64,000 nucleotides of DNA from Lutjanus erythropterus (GCA_020091685.1 CM034597.1:1248646-1312645); one strand, 5' to 3'; numbered from the stretch's first letter, positions 34,129-46,850 are shown. Notes: a model not told the origin generated them from the sequence alone. Numbers and translations are program-made.

Positions 34129-36811
34129 CAAAGGTGAAAAAACAGTTGTAGTTTTGTGGTAAACTAGTGTGATATTCTGACAAGAAAACACACTTGGAGC
34201 CCATAAAGCTTTGCTGAAGTAAAAGGAGAAGTTGAATCTGCTGGTAGGAAGAAATTACACACTGTGCTTTGTATATTCTGCTGACAGGGCAGTGAATTGG
34301 AGATATGTGCAAATGAAATTGTCAATAATAAAAATGGAACAGAAATAGATAGAAATAAAATCCTTTAACTGCAGTTTCACTCAGGAGCTGTGGAGCCCTT
34401 TTAGTCAATTTGAGTTTATTGTTTTGGTTTCCAGCCACAGCAAACAGCTGTTTTCAGTGAAAAAGCACTGATAAACTCACTGTGTTCTACCTGCCCAGAA
34501 CCACAGAGCAGACAAAGTGATATTCACACATTAAGCAGCTTAAGAACCAGATACTTTTCAAAAGTCACAAAAACTCCAAGTTATGGTCACAACATGGTCA
34601 CGTTGGACCTAAAATCAAAGAAACTTTGATGTGTTTCAGTGTTTTTTTAGTTTTAAGGTCCATGACATGACAATAAAGGCATTTTCATTGAAAATCTACA
34701 TTCAAGGGTTGCAGTGGATCACAGCTGTCCTATGTCCCATACGGATCTGTAGACTGCATGTAACCGTCTTGGTACAGTTTTACTGTCTCTGTTACTTTTA
34801 TACAAGTAATAATATGTCAATCTCAATCTCGATGCAGAGTTGCAGTGAAAGGCAGCACAGAAGCTGCTGTGTTTCACTCTGCATTTAAAATAGATGTAAT
34901 TTGCACAGTTCACCTTAATAGACTTCTCCCATTAAACAAGTGCTTTTCTTCTTTTGTTCCTCCCCTTTCAGTGACCTGACAATGAACAGACACTCTCTGT
35001 ACTTTATTCAGCTGGAGAGAAGGTCACAAATGCCCTGTCAGGACTGCATTCCCATGGTTGAACACCACCATTTTTTTCCACTGCCTGGATTGTCTGATTG
35101 GCCAATTTCAGGAAGACTATTTAAGAATAACATCAGCAATTCAAAACAGGCATTTTCCCCTCCACTCTGATAGTGCTGCGGTTCCGTATAAACAAAATCA
35201 ATCTCTCCCCCTCTCTCACTTTCTCGCGCTCCATTTACCAGGTCATGGTGGATCTCTGGCTGTGTGTTAATTGGCCCAGCCCAATGTGTTGGCATTGATT
35301 ATTAACCCTTCAGAAAATCCCAGCGGGATGGCTTTGAATGTTGAATACGATCACACCTCTAATACCTCGCTCACTCTATGTGCCTCTCGCTCTCCTGCTT
35401 CTTCCATGACTGTTGTGTTGCCATTTTTCTCTCCCTTTTCCTGCTCACTTCTTTGCTCATACATCTTCTTTGTATTTCTGCTCCTTCCCTTTCTCTCCAC
35501 ACATTTAATCTCTCCTGCTCCATTATTCATTTTCTCAGCACCTTTTCTTTGTCAACATTTTGAAATACTCATAACTTGCTGTGATAAAAACATTGTTGGA
35601 AAGTTAAATGTCATTAGAAAAAATCATTAGATATTACTCATTGAAAAAGTTTATACCATGTAAATAATGTAATTGTGTAGTCCAAGAATAGTTATTGTTA
35701 TATTCCTAATTACTTCACTTTTACTGGTAATCTCATCTTTGTGAAGCTGCCATTAATTAAACAAGGCATCCCAAAGCTTCCACACACTTCACATATTCTG
35801 TATTTAGCACATGCACAAATTCAAAACGAGTGAAAGCAGAGAGCCAAATGAGCTCTCTGGTGTTCAGGTAAGTCCTGCATACTTTTCTTGTTGTTGGCAT
35901 TCTGTGCATGTTTTAGCCTGTTAGTAGCTGGTGCAGCTGTACAGCATAGTGATATCTGAATACCCTAGACGTAGCAATCAGCAAAATCATTTTACCAGTA
36001 CTATTTATGCATAATCTCTACAAACAGATATCTGCACATGCATACAGAATCCATAGACAAGAGACAAGATTTTGGTGTAAGAAGCATTCCCATGTGGAAC
36101 ATGAAACCTGTGCCTGAACCTGACAGGACCTGATGGGTGTGGGTCAAGTCGTGCCATATTTCTTTATAAATTTCATGGGATTATGTTGGGTTTAGGCTGC
36201 ATTATTATTACTATTTTTTTTATTGTTTTTTAATTTTTCATTGTCGTTGCCAATTCCCCCCATGTATTGTCCCTGTCACTGCGAACTCCTACTGTTGTGC
36301 ACAGAGGAAAGCTTGTTAAGAAAAATGTCAGGCTGTAAACAGGTCTGGGCTGAAATATTAGGGATGGGTTTGGGTCAGGTTCGGTGGGTGGAGTGGGTGG
36401 GGTGGGTGGGCCTCAGAAGATTGTCAGATTTCAAAGTGGGCTGCAGCCAGGGGCAGCTAAAGGACCATACAGGCAGTCACCTAGGACAACAAATTCAGAT
36501 GGATGCTGGTCAACCTCAAAGGAAAAACAAACATCCTCCTTTCCTAATTTTCAGCCTTGTGATCTTGTGATTGACTGTGCTATGTACGGCCGTTCTAAAA
36601 AAAAAAAAAGAAAACAGAAAAAGAAAAAACTATTTTGTGATTGGGTGCTGTAAAATGTATTGCACTGATGACCAGGCAACGCGTTTTGTTCTCCAGATCA
36701 AAGAAAACATAAATATCACATCATTACAATGTTAATAGTTTTCCTCTGTGAACATGAAAATTGTGATGCAAAACTGATTGCAATGTCAGTCAAAAACCAA
36801 ATCATGCTGCC
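34129..36811. other. Non-coding, nothing recognised
   Basis: No gene or clear repeat. Pyrimidine-rich sequence occupies about 35360-35540, and the frames there are rich in Ser/Leu/Phe for that reason. A GGGTGG-rich tract lies at 36380-36415 and poly(A)-like sequence near 36597-36625. Confidence 0.5.
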
Positions 36812-37340
36812 TTAATAGGATAGTTCACCCAAAAATGAAAAGTCTGTCATTATCTACTTTCCCTCATGCTGATTGAGGGTCAGCTTTATTTTGGTAGTTC
36901 GCAAAACACTGCTGGAGTTTCACAGGAAAACAGTTGCAGAAACTCCCAAATAATGTAAGTGAATGGTGACCAGCTTTCAAACATACAAAACAACTGGAAG
37001 AAAAAAAATAAAATGCCTCTATACTGCTTGTCTGGCATAACCCAAGTCTCTGAAAGTCTATTTGCACACCGTCACACCACACACACACACAGTTCAGACA
37101 GTGTGCATGTGGACATGAACGTGACTCCTAGCTAAGGACCAACTTGGCAGTTGTAGTCAGCTTGGCATGTTGTGTCTTTAGGAGACTTGGATTACACCAG
37201 ACAAGCAGTATAGAGACATTTTATGTTTTTATTCTGTTGTTATTTTTTATTTTGTTTGAAAACTGGTCACCATTAGCATTGTTTGGGAGATTCAGCAGAT
37301 AATAACTGAATTTTCATTTTTGGGTGAACTGTCCCTTTAA
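36812..37340. mobile_element. MITE with TTAA target duplication
   Basis: TTAA stands at both ends (36812-36815, 37337-37340). The adjacent termini 'ggatagttcacccaaaaatg' and, read inward from the right, 'gggacagttcacccaaaaatg' (split here as 'gggacagttcaccc' plus 'aaaaatg') form inverted repeats. TTAA targets are used by piggyBac and Kolobok elements, so the class is one of these or a relative. No coding capacity. A decayed relative lies inverted at 58096-58380. Confidence 0.8.
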
Positions 37341-38604
37341 TGTTGGGTATGTTGTACCACACCTGAGAGACCAGAGAAGAGGCTTTTTGTTAATAAGTGG
37401 ATTGTACATGAGTATTAGTATAATGACAGTAAACTGGACTCAGATTTATAGAACATTTTATATTTTAAAACACAAAACGAAGAGCAGATAGACAGTATGC
37501 TTGTTATTAATGAAACGTGCATATATGTTTAAAGGTGTGCTGTTTAAACACTGTAATGATTGTGTTAAAATGTGTATTTGGATGCAGTCGCTTTGGTATT
37601 TTATACATGATAATATCTGTGTCATGATTATTATAAAACATCTGTTGATGCTGCTTCATCTCTTCATCATTTCAGAAGTCTGTTTAATTACCCCTCCGGT
37701 ATTCATATTACAAATCAAAGCTATTATTATAATCTTATGAGTAATAGATCCACAAATAATGTTGCTCACGTGGAGTTTAATAACTGCCTTGGCAAACATT
37801 TCAGGATGTTTGCTGATTAATGAGTATTTCTATTAGAGAATCAGGGAACATTTTGATGTCTTTTATGAGCTTGCTGATCTGAGCTGAATGCATAATTAGC
37901 TGTTGCCTTAATAAATCAAATGATTTCACACATATTATGAGTGTGAGTAAAATGTAATGCAAGTTCGTGCCATGCTTTCATGTATTTAAATTTGACCCTT
38001 AATTTTCACAGTATTGCAACATCTGTCAACAGTGTACATAATCCAAACTGAAGGCAGATTTTTTTCACATGCATATGGAGTCATGAGCAATTTAAAAATA
38101 AATGCAAATATAAAAACATCAGGTATGTAAAATGAAAAACATAATAATAATGAACATGTCAACTTTAACCTAAACTTTTTCTGAAGCAAAGTTTTTGGCA
38201 GTGTAGACTGAAAAACAGACCTGTATTTGGAGGAAAATGTCATTGATCATCACTTTTTAGCAGAACACACACTTCTGCTTCTATACACACTGCCATTCAA
38301 CCGGAGTCTAACAGCAGGACACAAGCTGATGTGAAAGTCGGTGACATTTAAACTGCTCACACCTTCTCTGCAGGCAGCCCCCTTAATAGTTTAACCAACC
38401 TATGTGTTTGGGTTATCAGTTTAAATGTGAGTGTGAGTGGCTGAGAATACTTGCAGAAAGACAGACAGTCAGACACACAGTCACACACAGACACTCCTGT
38501 CTAACTTTGCTTTGTGTTCCTGTTGTTTGAAAAGATGTCCCTTTTGTCTTCATACTTTAATGATTCAGTTAAATTTAAAGTAAAATGGTAATTTTGTACT
38601 GTTG
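37341..38604. other. Non-coding, nothing recognised
   Basis: No gene or repeat boundary. The frames at 37501 and 37986 show no domain. Confidence 0.5.
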
Positions 38605-38721
38605 TTATTGTTTGTGTAAAGCAACAATAAATGTGTGTTTTGAGTTTGTCAAAAAACAGAAACATGTTATTAACAACACAGCCAGATTTGAATAATTAAA
38701 AATATTGCAAATATATGAAAT

Positions 38722-39530
38722 TAGAGCCGTTTCTCAATACCAAGTACACCAAGTTCGGACTTAGCAAGTTCGACTTGGGAGTACAGTCTCTTGAGGACGG
38801 GAGGACACAGGACAGTCATTCTGCTATTGGGACAGTAGTGTACTTGATGATGTCACCATCTCAGCTCGTCTTGGCTTAGCCACTCCCAGTCATTTTCACC
38901 ATTAATATATATTTGAAATTAAACAAAATATGATATAAAACACAACCCTCTATCTTGTTGTTTAAACGTGAGGAAAATGAATTATATCTCGTTTTACTAC
39001 TATAGAGATATCAGAGCCAGCGGCCAATTTCAAAAGGTCATGCTGGGATAAGGCTGTTTTTAGCAGGGTAACATGAATGCTAACAGCCCGGTCATCTTGC
39101 CAGCTGGCGAGATATGCTGGCTGTCCCGTTAGCAGGACAACACATCTCCGAAAACTTCGGAGCAAATTTTAAACTATGCATTATTGTGATGAATCAACCA
39201 CAGATTTTAAGTTTTAATGTCTACATTCTCACATAAAACTAATCTAAAACAGTAGTATTTCGACACTTGTAACTTAAAGTTGTGGGTCTTCTCCTCTGCC
39301 ATTGTTGCTACGAAATGCATTCTGGGATACATGGCTGCCCCAAGTCCACACAAGTCACCACCCGATGCATCCTCGATAAAACGGGTGGGGCAAGAACACA
39401 TCCGATTATTTGACTGTACTTGGCGAGATGCAGACTTTTGAATTGGAACAGTACTTGGAGTGAGACTGATGACATTTCTCAAGTGAAGAACACAAGTACA
39501 GAGAAGAACGCATATTGAGAAAGGACTCTA
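38722..39530. mobile_element. Non-autonomous DNA transposon (TAGAGCC termini), in unit 1
   Basis: Left end TAGAGCCGTTTCTCAATA and, read inward from the right, TAGAGTCCTTTCTCAATA match at 16 of 18 positions. The interior has no recognisable protein; the 91-codon minus frame at 39207-39482 shows no domain. The superfamily is unclear because the flanking duplication cannot be read with confidence (possibly TA or TWA). Confidence 0.7.
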
Positions 39531-39954
39531 GTCTCAAAATCATGAAAAAATTGCAGTTTTCTCTGCTCTGAAACACTGGGGGTGTGTCCACTCTGCTGTC
39601 TCAGTGTCTAACGCTAATGACCTGAAAACTACCTGAAATATGGACACTCCATCTAGCAGCTTCATTGGACATGTCCAGACATGTTTGAGCCAGGATGGTG
39701 TATTTTTTTATTCTTCTGTGTCGGGTTGTTGGAACTGAGGTGAACTGAGGTGAACTGCTGGTTGATATGGACTGTAAAAGTCACTGAAGGTACATTGGTA
39801 ACTGACAGTTAGAGAGGGTGAGGGGAGGGGGAGGTTGTGCTGATTGTGGGGCTTATATCGTGTTGGGGGACCATGGTTCTGACACATCATGTGTCAGGTC
39901 TGCTCAAAAAATCCTGAACACAGAAATGGTGAACATCAGTTTAACGGTCTAACC

Positions 39955-41370
39955 TAGGGGTGGGCAAACTTTTTGGCTGGTGGGCCACACAGAGTTCTAA
40001 AATTTGACAGGCAGGCCAGTTGAGGAGCAGATGGATGGAGTGTTTATTTGTACTAATGTAAATGACATGTAAAACCATTATATAAAAGGTTTTGGCCTTT
40101 AACAGGCAGCAAAGCATACATAGGCAAGGCTTATTGTAAAAATTATTTTACAACTGCATTTATTTAATAACAGTAGATTTACTAACGTACAATTCAGTGG
40201 GATCAGTGCTGCTGGTCTCCCATTTTTGCCAGTGCATCAAAGTCTGGGGTTAGTTGTGGCGATTCTCAGGATAGATCTGAGGTGCTGGTCAGTTAACTTG
40301 GATCTGTGACAGGATTTGTTTTTGTTCATGACGCTGAATGTCTGCTCACACAAGTAAGTCGAGCCAAACAACACCAGCATCTTCTGTGCCATTCTCCGGA
40401 GGTTTGGAAATGTGGCTTTGTTGAGTGAAGCATAAAAGTCATTCAGTTTAAGAGAGTTAAACTTCTCCCTTAAGGTGGAGTCAGACTGAAGATCGATCAG
40501 TTCCAATTGCAGGTCCTGTGGTGCTGTTTCAGGGTCCTGTGACAGGGGATAGGACACCAGCTGAAGTGACTTTTCGATTCTTTCAAAATCAGAGAACCGA
40601 CGGCAGAATTCTCTGTGCAGGTAATCCAGTGATTTGCTGTACTTCTTTACGTTTCGGGTGGCCTCTTTCTGCGTGGCTAGTGTGGGAAAATGAGAGAAAG
40701 ATTTGTTTGAAATTTGTCTGGAGAATAAAGTCAGCTTGGTTTTGAAGGCTCTCACATTTGTGTACATGTCGTGCACAAACTGATCTTTTCCCTGTAGCTT
40801 CACGTTCAGCTCATTCATGTGGGAAAATATGTCCACAGCAAATGCAAAGTCACAAAGCCAGTTCTTGTCACTCAACTCAGGAAATTCGTTGGATTTCCCC
40901 ACTAACTCCAAAAACATGCAAATCTCCTCTTTGAGCTCCCACACTCTTTGAAAAACTTTTCCCAAACTTAACCAGCGGACACGAGAGTGGTAAAGCAAGT
41001 CCTGGTGATCTCCATCGGTTTCCTCTATGAACGCAATGAACTGTGCTGTAGTCCCCTTGCTTGTATAAAGTTCACAAGTTTTACCACTGGATTCACCTCA
41101 TGATTAAGCTGCAGTACAGACTTACACAGAGATTCCTGATGAATAATGCAGTGAAGGAAAACAACATCCTGGTCAGGGTTTCCCTCTTTCACTTTATCCT
41201 GGATTCTTTTCAGCAGCCTGACGTTTTTTCCAGTTAAATTTGGCGATCAATCCGTGGTGAAGTTTACTCCAAGGTAGCTTCATTCTCTCGATGACAGCAG
41301 ACACCCTGTCATACAAATCCTCTCCCCGTGTTTTTCCTTTCAGGGACTCCATGGTGAAAAACTCCTCCTT
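39955..41370 (-). mobile_element. hAT element, 3' half, in duplication unit 1
   Basis: The left end is TAGGGGTGGGCAAAC, preceded by GTCTAACC (39947-39954), the same flank as the full copy at 42641. The element runs until the duplication junction at 41370, inside the transposase gene, and has no right end. It is a by-product of the tandem duplication and not a separate insertion. Confidence 0.85.
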
Positions 41371-41391
41371 ATTGTTTGTGTAAAGCAACAA
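40237..41391 (-). pseudogene. hAT transposase, C-terminal part (unit 1)
   Basis: On the minus strand the 253-codon frame from 40998 reads LYHSRVRWLSLGKVFQRVWE, CDFAFAVDIFSHMNELN, and ends with LVLFGSTYLCEQTFSVMNKN, the C-terminal hAT dimerisation block with the conserved C-E-x-x-F. The next upstream part, at 41000-41270, has frame changes. The codon after the catalytic Asp in the T-T-D-G block reads TGA in place of the Gly codon still present in unit 2 (about 41245). A third frame (41194-41391) carries MESLKGKTRGEDLYDRVSA. The family belongs to BED-type hAT transposases related to vertebrate GTF2IRD2/ZBED-like genes, by recall. Confidence 0.8.
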
Positions 41392-44032
41392 TAAATGTGT
41401 TTTGAGTTTGTCAAAAACAGAAACATGTTATTAACAACAGAGCCAGATTTGAATAATTAAAAATATTGCAAATATATGAAATTAGAGCCGTTTCTCAATA
41501 CAAGTACACCAAGTTCGGACTTAGCAAGTTCGACTTGGGAGTACAATCTCTTGAGGACGGGAGGACACAGGACAGTCATTCTGCTATTGGGACAGTAGTG
41601 TACTTGATGATGTCACCATCTCAGCTCGTCTTGGCTTAGCCACTTCCAGTCATTTTCACCATTTATATATATTTGAAATAAAACAAAATATGATATAAAA
41701 CACAACCCTCTATCTTGTTGTTTAAGCGTGAGGAAAATGAATTATATCTCGTTTACTACTATAGAGATATCAGAGCCAGTTTTTAGCGGGTAACATGACT
41801 GCTAACAGCCGGTCATCTTGCCAGCTGGCGGATATGCTGGCTGTCCCGTTAGCAGGACAACACATCTCCGAAAACTCAGAGCAAATTTTAAACTATGCAT
41901 TATTGTGATGAATCGACCACAGATTTTAAGTTTTAATGTCTACATTCTCACATAAAACTAATCTAAAACAGTAGTATTTCGACACTTGTAACTTAAAGTT
42001 GTGGGTCTTCTCCTCTGCTATTGTTGCTACGAAATGCATTCTGGGATACATGGCTGCCCCAGGTCACAAGTCACCACCCGATGCATCCTCGATAAAGCGG
42101 TGGGGCAAGAACACATCCGATTATTTGACTGTACTTGGCAAGATGCAGACTTTTGAATTGGAACAGTACTTGGAGTGAGACTGATGACATTTCTCAAGTG
42201 AAGAACACAAGTACAGAGAAGAAGCATATTGAGAAAGGACTCTAGTCTCAAAATCATGAAAAAATAGCAGTTTTCTCTGCTCTGAAACACTGGGGTGTGT
42301 CACTCTGCTGTCTCAGTGTCTAACGCTACTATGACCTGAAAACTACCTGAAATATGGACACTCCATCTAGCAGCTTCATTGGACATGTCCAGACATGTTT
42401 GAGCCAGGATAGTGTATTTTTATTCTTTTGTGTCGGGTTGTTGGAACTGAGGTGAACTGAGGTGAACTGCTGGTTGATATGGTACACTGGTAACTGACAG
42501 TTAGAGAGGGTGAGGAGGGGAGGTTGTGCTGATTGTGGGGCTTATATCGTGTTGGGGACCACGGTTCTGATACATCATGTGTCAGGTCTGCTCAAAATCC
42601 TGAACACAGAAATGGTGAACATCAGTTTAACGGTCTAACCTAGGGGTGGGCAAACTTTTGGCTGGTGGGCACACAGAGTTCTAAAATTTGACAGGCAGGC
42701 CAGTTGAGGAGCAGATGGATGGAGTGTTTATTTGTACTAATGTAAATGACATGTAAAACCATTATATAAAAGGTTTTGGCCTTTAACAGGCAGCAAAGCA
42801 TACATAGGCATGGCTTATTGTAAAATTATTTTACAACTGCATTTATTTAATAACAGTAGATTTACTCACGTACAATTCAGTGGGAACAGTGCTGCTGGTC
42901 TCCCATTTTTGCCAGTGCATCAAAGTCTGGGGTTAGTTTTGTTGTGGCGATTCTCAGGATAGATCTGAGGTGCTGGTCAGTTAACTTGGATCTGTGACAG
43001 GATTTGTTTTTGTTCATGGCGCTGAATGTCTGCTCACACAATAGGTCGAGCCAAACAACACCAGCATCTTCTGTGCCATTCTCCGAGGTTTGGAAATGTG
43101 GCTTTGTTGAGTGAAGCATAAAAAGTCATTCAGTTTAAGAGAGTTAAACCTCCTTCCCTTCCCTTAAGGTGAAGTCAGACTGAAGATCGATCAGTTCCAA
43201 TTGCAGTTCCTGTGGTGCTGTTTCAGGGTCCTGTGACAGGGATAGGACACCAGCTGAAGTGACTTTTCGATTCTTTCAAAATCAGAGAACCGACGGCAGA
43301 ATTCTCTGTGCAATCCAGTGATTTGCTGTACTTCTTTGCTTCGGGTCCTCTCTGCGTGGCTAGTGTGGGAAAATGAGAGAAAGATTTGTTTGAAATTTGT
43401 CTGGAGAATAAAGTCAGCTTGGTTTTGAAGGCTCACATTTGTGTACATGTCGTGCACAAACTGATCTTTTCCTGTAGCTTCATGTTCAGCTCATTCATGT
43501 GGGAAAATATGTCCACAGCAAATGCAAAGTCACAAAGCCAGTTCTTGTCACTCAACTCAGGAAATTCGTTGGATTTCCCCACTAACTCCAAAAACGTGCA
43601 AATCTCCTCTTTGAGCTCCCACACTTTGAAAAACTTTTCCCAAATTTAACCAGCGGACACGAGAGTGGTAAAGCAAGTCCTGGTGATCTCCATCGGTTTC
43701 CTCTATGAACGCAATGAACTGTGCTGTAGTCAAGTTCACAAGTTTTACCACTGGATTCACCTCATGATTAAGCTGCAGTACAGACTTACACAGAGATTCC
43801 TGATGAATAATGCAGTGAAGGAAAACAACATCCTGGTCAGTTTCCCTCTTTCACTTTATCCTGGATTCTTTTCAGCAGCCTGACGTTTTTCCAGTTAAAT
43901 TTGGCGATCCATCCGTGGTGAAAGTTTACTCCAAGGTAGCTTCATTCTCTCGATGACAGCAGACACCCTGTCATACAAATCCTCTCCCCGTGTTTTTCCT
44001 TTCAGGGACTCCATGGTGAAAAACTCCTCCTT
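41369..44032. repeat. Tandem duplication, unit 2 (indel-rich)
   Basis: This unit is about 100 bp shorter than unit 1. By eye, differences include losses of about 35, 20 and 14 bases, many one-base losses in short runs, and scattered substitutions. In the first 600 bases indels are at least as common as substitutions. Beyond 44032 the hAT gene continues uniquely. The unit may be real or a poorly polished assembly duplicate. Confidence 0.85.
41483..42244. mobile_element. Same TAGAGCC-type element in duplication unit 2
   Basis: The duplicate of 38722-39530, shortened by a 35-base loss near 41780 and several one-base losses. Both termini are kept. Confidence 0.7.
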
Positions 44033-45172
44033 TATCTCAAAACCTTTGTTAATCCCCCGGATAAAAATTAGGAGCTGGGCAGTGTCTTTTATGTCGTTAC
44101 TTTCATCCAGTGCTAATGAATATAATGTAAAGGACTCTGCCTTTTTGTTTAACTCACTGGCAATATTTTCATCAATCAGTTCCACATGGTGAGTCACTGT
44201 CCTTTGTGATGAACTGATCTTTTCAAACTTGCCTTTGCTCTCCGGACATAAGAGACCTGCTGTCTCCATCATGCGGTCTTTCAAAAACTTGCCTTCTGAG
44301 AAAGGCTTGCTAGCCTTTGCCAGTTTGAATGCCAGCAAAAAACTTGCCTTGGTATTGGACTCTTGAATCGCGGTTTGTCGGTGAAAAAAATTTTGCTGAG
44401 TCTGTAAATTCACCAGCAACCTCTCTGCAGTAGCCTCCCGCTCTTGCGCCGACTGCTGTCTAGCATAGTTAGCATGCTTCGTTGCAAAGTGATGGCTGAT
44501 GTTGTACTCTTTAAAAACTGCAACAGTTTCCTGGCATATCAGACATACCGCTGTTGTTTGGACATCGGTGAAAAAATATTTTGCTGTCCACTCCTTCTTA
44601 AAGACTCGACACTCACTGTCCACTTTTCTTTTCTTTGGTCCACTAATTTTTACAGAAGGGCTCAGACATACAATGTTAAAATGGCGAAGAAGAGAGATAT
44701 GTTGCTTTCATGTGCATTTGCAAACATCGGAGAAACAAGTTCAGAGTTCACTTGGGCAAATTGTCATATTCGTCATCTCCAGTACATGGCAGACAAACGA
44801 TCTTTTGTGATTTGAAAAAACTTGCACAAGCATGTCCACATAAGTGATCCAGACGTGTTAGAAAAGTTATTTGTCAACACCATCTTGGGATTTAACCCTA
44901 AATAAAGAGCTAAATCGCTAAATGGACCTAGTGTTTTTGTCATTAGGGATCAACTAAGCAGCATCTGAATGCAACATAACACACCACACTCCAACAAGGG
45001 TCAATGTGTCTGGAGTGCGCCATCTGCTGGGGAAATGCAGCAATTGCATGGAAGTTAAAATTAATGCGATTTGGTAATAATTACATTTAATTATATAGTT
45101 TAAACAAGTTTGGCAGGCCGGATTACAAAGCCTAACGGGCATGGCCCGCGGGCCGTAGTTTGCCCATACCTG
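42641..45172 (-). mobile_element. Full-length hAT element with perfect 8-bp target duplication
   Basis: The element is flanked by GTCTAACC at 42633-42640 and 45173-45180. The left end TAGGGGTGGGCAAAC pairs with the inward-read right end CAGGTATGGGCAAAC. It is 2532 bp and contains one transposase gene on the minus strand. Its first 1.39 kb belongs to the indel-rich duplication unit 2. The termini are Charlie-like. The insertion predates the duplication, since unit 1 shares its flank. Confidence 0.9.
42877..44641 (-). pseudogene. BED-type hAT transposase (broken)
   Basis: The N-terminal part is intact from about 44641 to 43895. PKKRKV (44621-44638), a classical-type nuclear localisation motif, is followed by KEWTAKYFFTDV and a BED-like zinc finger (CLICQETVAVFKEYN...H-x(4)-H: SHHFATKH). 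Then come LALDESNDIKDTAQLLIF (first catalytic Asp region) and MESLKGKTRGEDLYDRV. A one-base shift near 43920 precedes TTDGSPNLTG (second catalytic Asp). From 43890 down to 42877 the frame is broken by repeated one-base deletions, each fragment still readable: LLYHSRVRWLNLGKVF, CDFAFAVDIFSHMNELN, LCEQTFSAMNKNKS. No ATG in frame lies just upstream of PKKRKV, so the true start is unclear. Confidence 0.85.
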
Positions 45173-45241
45173 GTCTAACCCCACAGTTCATTGATAGTGA
45201 AGCACGAATGAAGCAGTAATGCAACAAGGATCCTACACAGT

Positions 45242-45585
45242 AGTGCTGGGAAATATATCGATATTATATCGTATTGATCGTATGATATTAGACTAGATAT
45301 TGTGATAGGTTCTGGATATTGTTATATTGTGATATGGGAGAAGTGTTGTCTTTTCCTGGTTTTAAAGGCTGCATTACAGTAAAGTGACATAATTTTCTGA
45401 ACTCACCAGACTGTTGTAGCTGTTACATTATTTGCCTTTACCCATTCTGTCATTGTATCCACATTACTGATGGTTATTTATTTAAAAAATCTCATTAGGT
45501 TAATATTTTGTGAAAGTCATCCCAACAATACTGTCACAATATAAAGGTATTTGGTCAAAAATATTGTGATTTTATTTTAGCTGCT
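45242..45585 (+). mobile_element. Remnant of a non-autonomous hAT-like element (TAGTGCTGGGAAATA type)
   Basis: The start 'tagtgctgggaaatatatcg', the interior 'tttaaaggctgcattacag' and the right part 'ggtatttggtcaaaaata' follow the order of a common percomorph element whose termini resemble 'tagtgttgggcaatat'. The right terminus here has worn away, so the end is approximate. Confidence 0.6.
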
Positions 45586-46850
45586 TCTACCCCTTGGACC
45601 CTACCCTACCCCCTCCAATCCCCTTTCCAGGTCTGGATAAGTATGAAAAAAGTAGAGTGTGCAAAAGTATGTTTTTCTAGACTATTGTCCCTATTCTTTT
45701 TTTCTAAACTATGATATTCAGAATATAGGCTGTGTGAAATGTCCAAAAATGCTTTTGTATTTTCCCCATTCATAAATAAAACATTGCAAACCACTGTCAG
45801 ATTCCCCATAAAAATATTTTAATGATTCTTAGTTAGTGAAGTTCTGTTTTGTCAGCAATAGGTTTGGTTTGAAATATTAATAGCTATTTATATATTGTGT
45901 GGGATAAAACACACACAAGACTTAACTCTCCTTCAGAATAATTCACTGCATGTCAGGTAGGCAAACTGCTATTAAAACATGCAGTGATTATGACCAGTGT
46001 AAATGGTTGCACAGTGGCATTAGAATGGGCCAGAGTCACCGAATTTGGGCTTTGGACTTTTCTCTTCTGGGGAGCCCCCAGGTCTACATTTATCTTCACT
46101 GGTTGGCTGCTCCATGTCCATGTAGAAAGTGCTGCTTATTAGTTGTGCAGTGATGTAGCTATCACAAAGTAAACAGACTATCTTTTCAAATAATACAAAT
46201 ACAAATTTACAGATCTTTGTATCAGTCTCAACAGTTTTTCATTCAAATAAATGATCTGTTGGTTTTCCTTATCCTAATCCCAGCTTCATGTTCTTATAAG
46301 GTGAATCTCTATCATTAATATCGACACATCACTGACTTGAGTGTGTTTGCCTCAGATAAGGAGGCTTTTTCCAGCTGATGTCATTCTAACTTGATCCTTC
46401 ATATGCCTTATCCTCCTCTCTGCAATCCTTCCATCCTCCTGCCTCCACATCTTGTTCTGAGTGTGTGTGTGTGTGTGGCTCAGTATCATGGGATTTAATA
46501 GCTTCATGAAAGTTGTAATCCTCTGCACCATCATTGATCCATGTATAAAGGTTTATCGAGTTCTCTCTATCACACACTCATACAGTCAGCACACTGTCAC
46601 ATACACACATATCAACAACTAGGTACACTCATGTAATCTATGGGATATTCTGCTCAGAGGAAATGTAATAGCAGTTATTCAATTCAATGGTTATGTTAGA
46701 CATATGCATACAAAATTTGTTTCTTGACAGATTGCTAAACGTGTTCCTCCAGTGAACAACCAGGGAGCAGGTCCCAAGTTTAGGATGCTTAAACTGCAAT
46801 ACAAAAATAAAGAGTTAAATGCTTCCTTTTTTGGGGGCATTTTATGAATT
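45586..46850. other. Non-coding, nothing recognised
   Basis: No gene. A short GT array lies at about 46459-46476. The frames at 45606, 45950, 46352 and 46386 show no domain. Confidence 0.5.

Larger units (their letters stand above)
38605..41370. repeat. Tandem duplication, unit 1
   Basis: This 2766-bp unit starts 'ttattgtttgtgtaaagc' and ends 'gaaaaactcctcctt', inside the hAT transposase gene. It is followed at once by a second copy. The bases TT are shared at the junction (41369-41370). The unit contains a MITE (38722-39530), about 420 bp of other sequence, and the 3' half of a hAT element. Confidence 0.9.

Noticed and set aside
40237..44641. A host ZBED or GTF2IRD2-like domesticated gene
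   Set aside because: The sequence sits between hAT termini with a target duplication and is broken by frameshifts and a nonsense codon, so it is a transposon copy.
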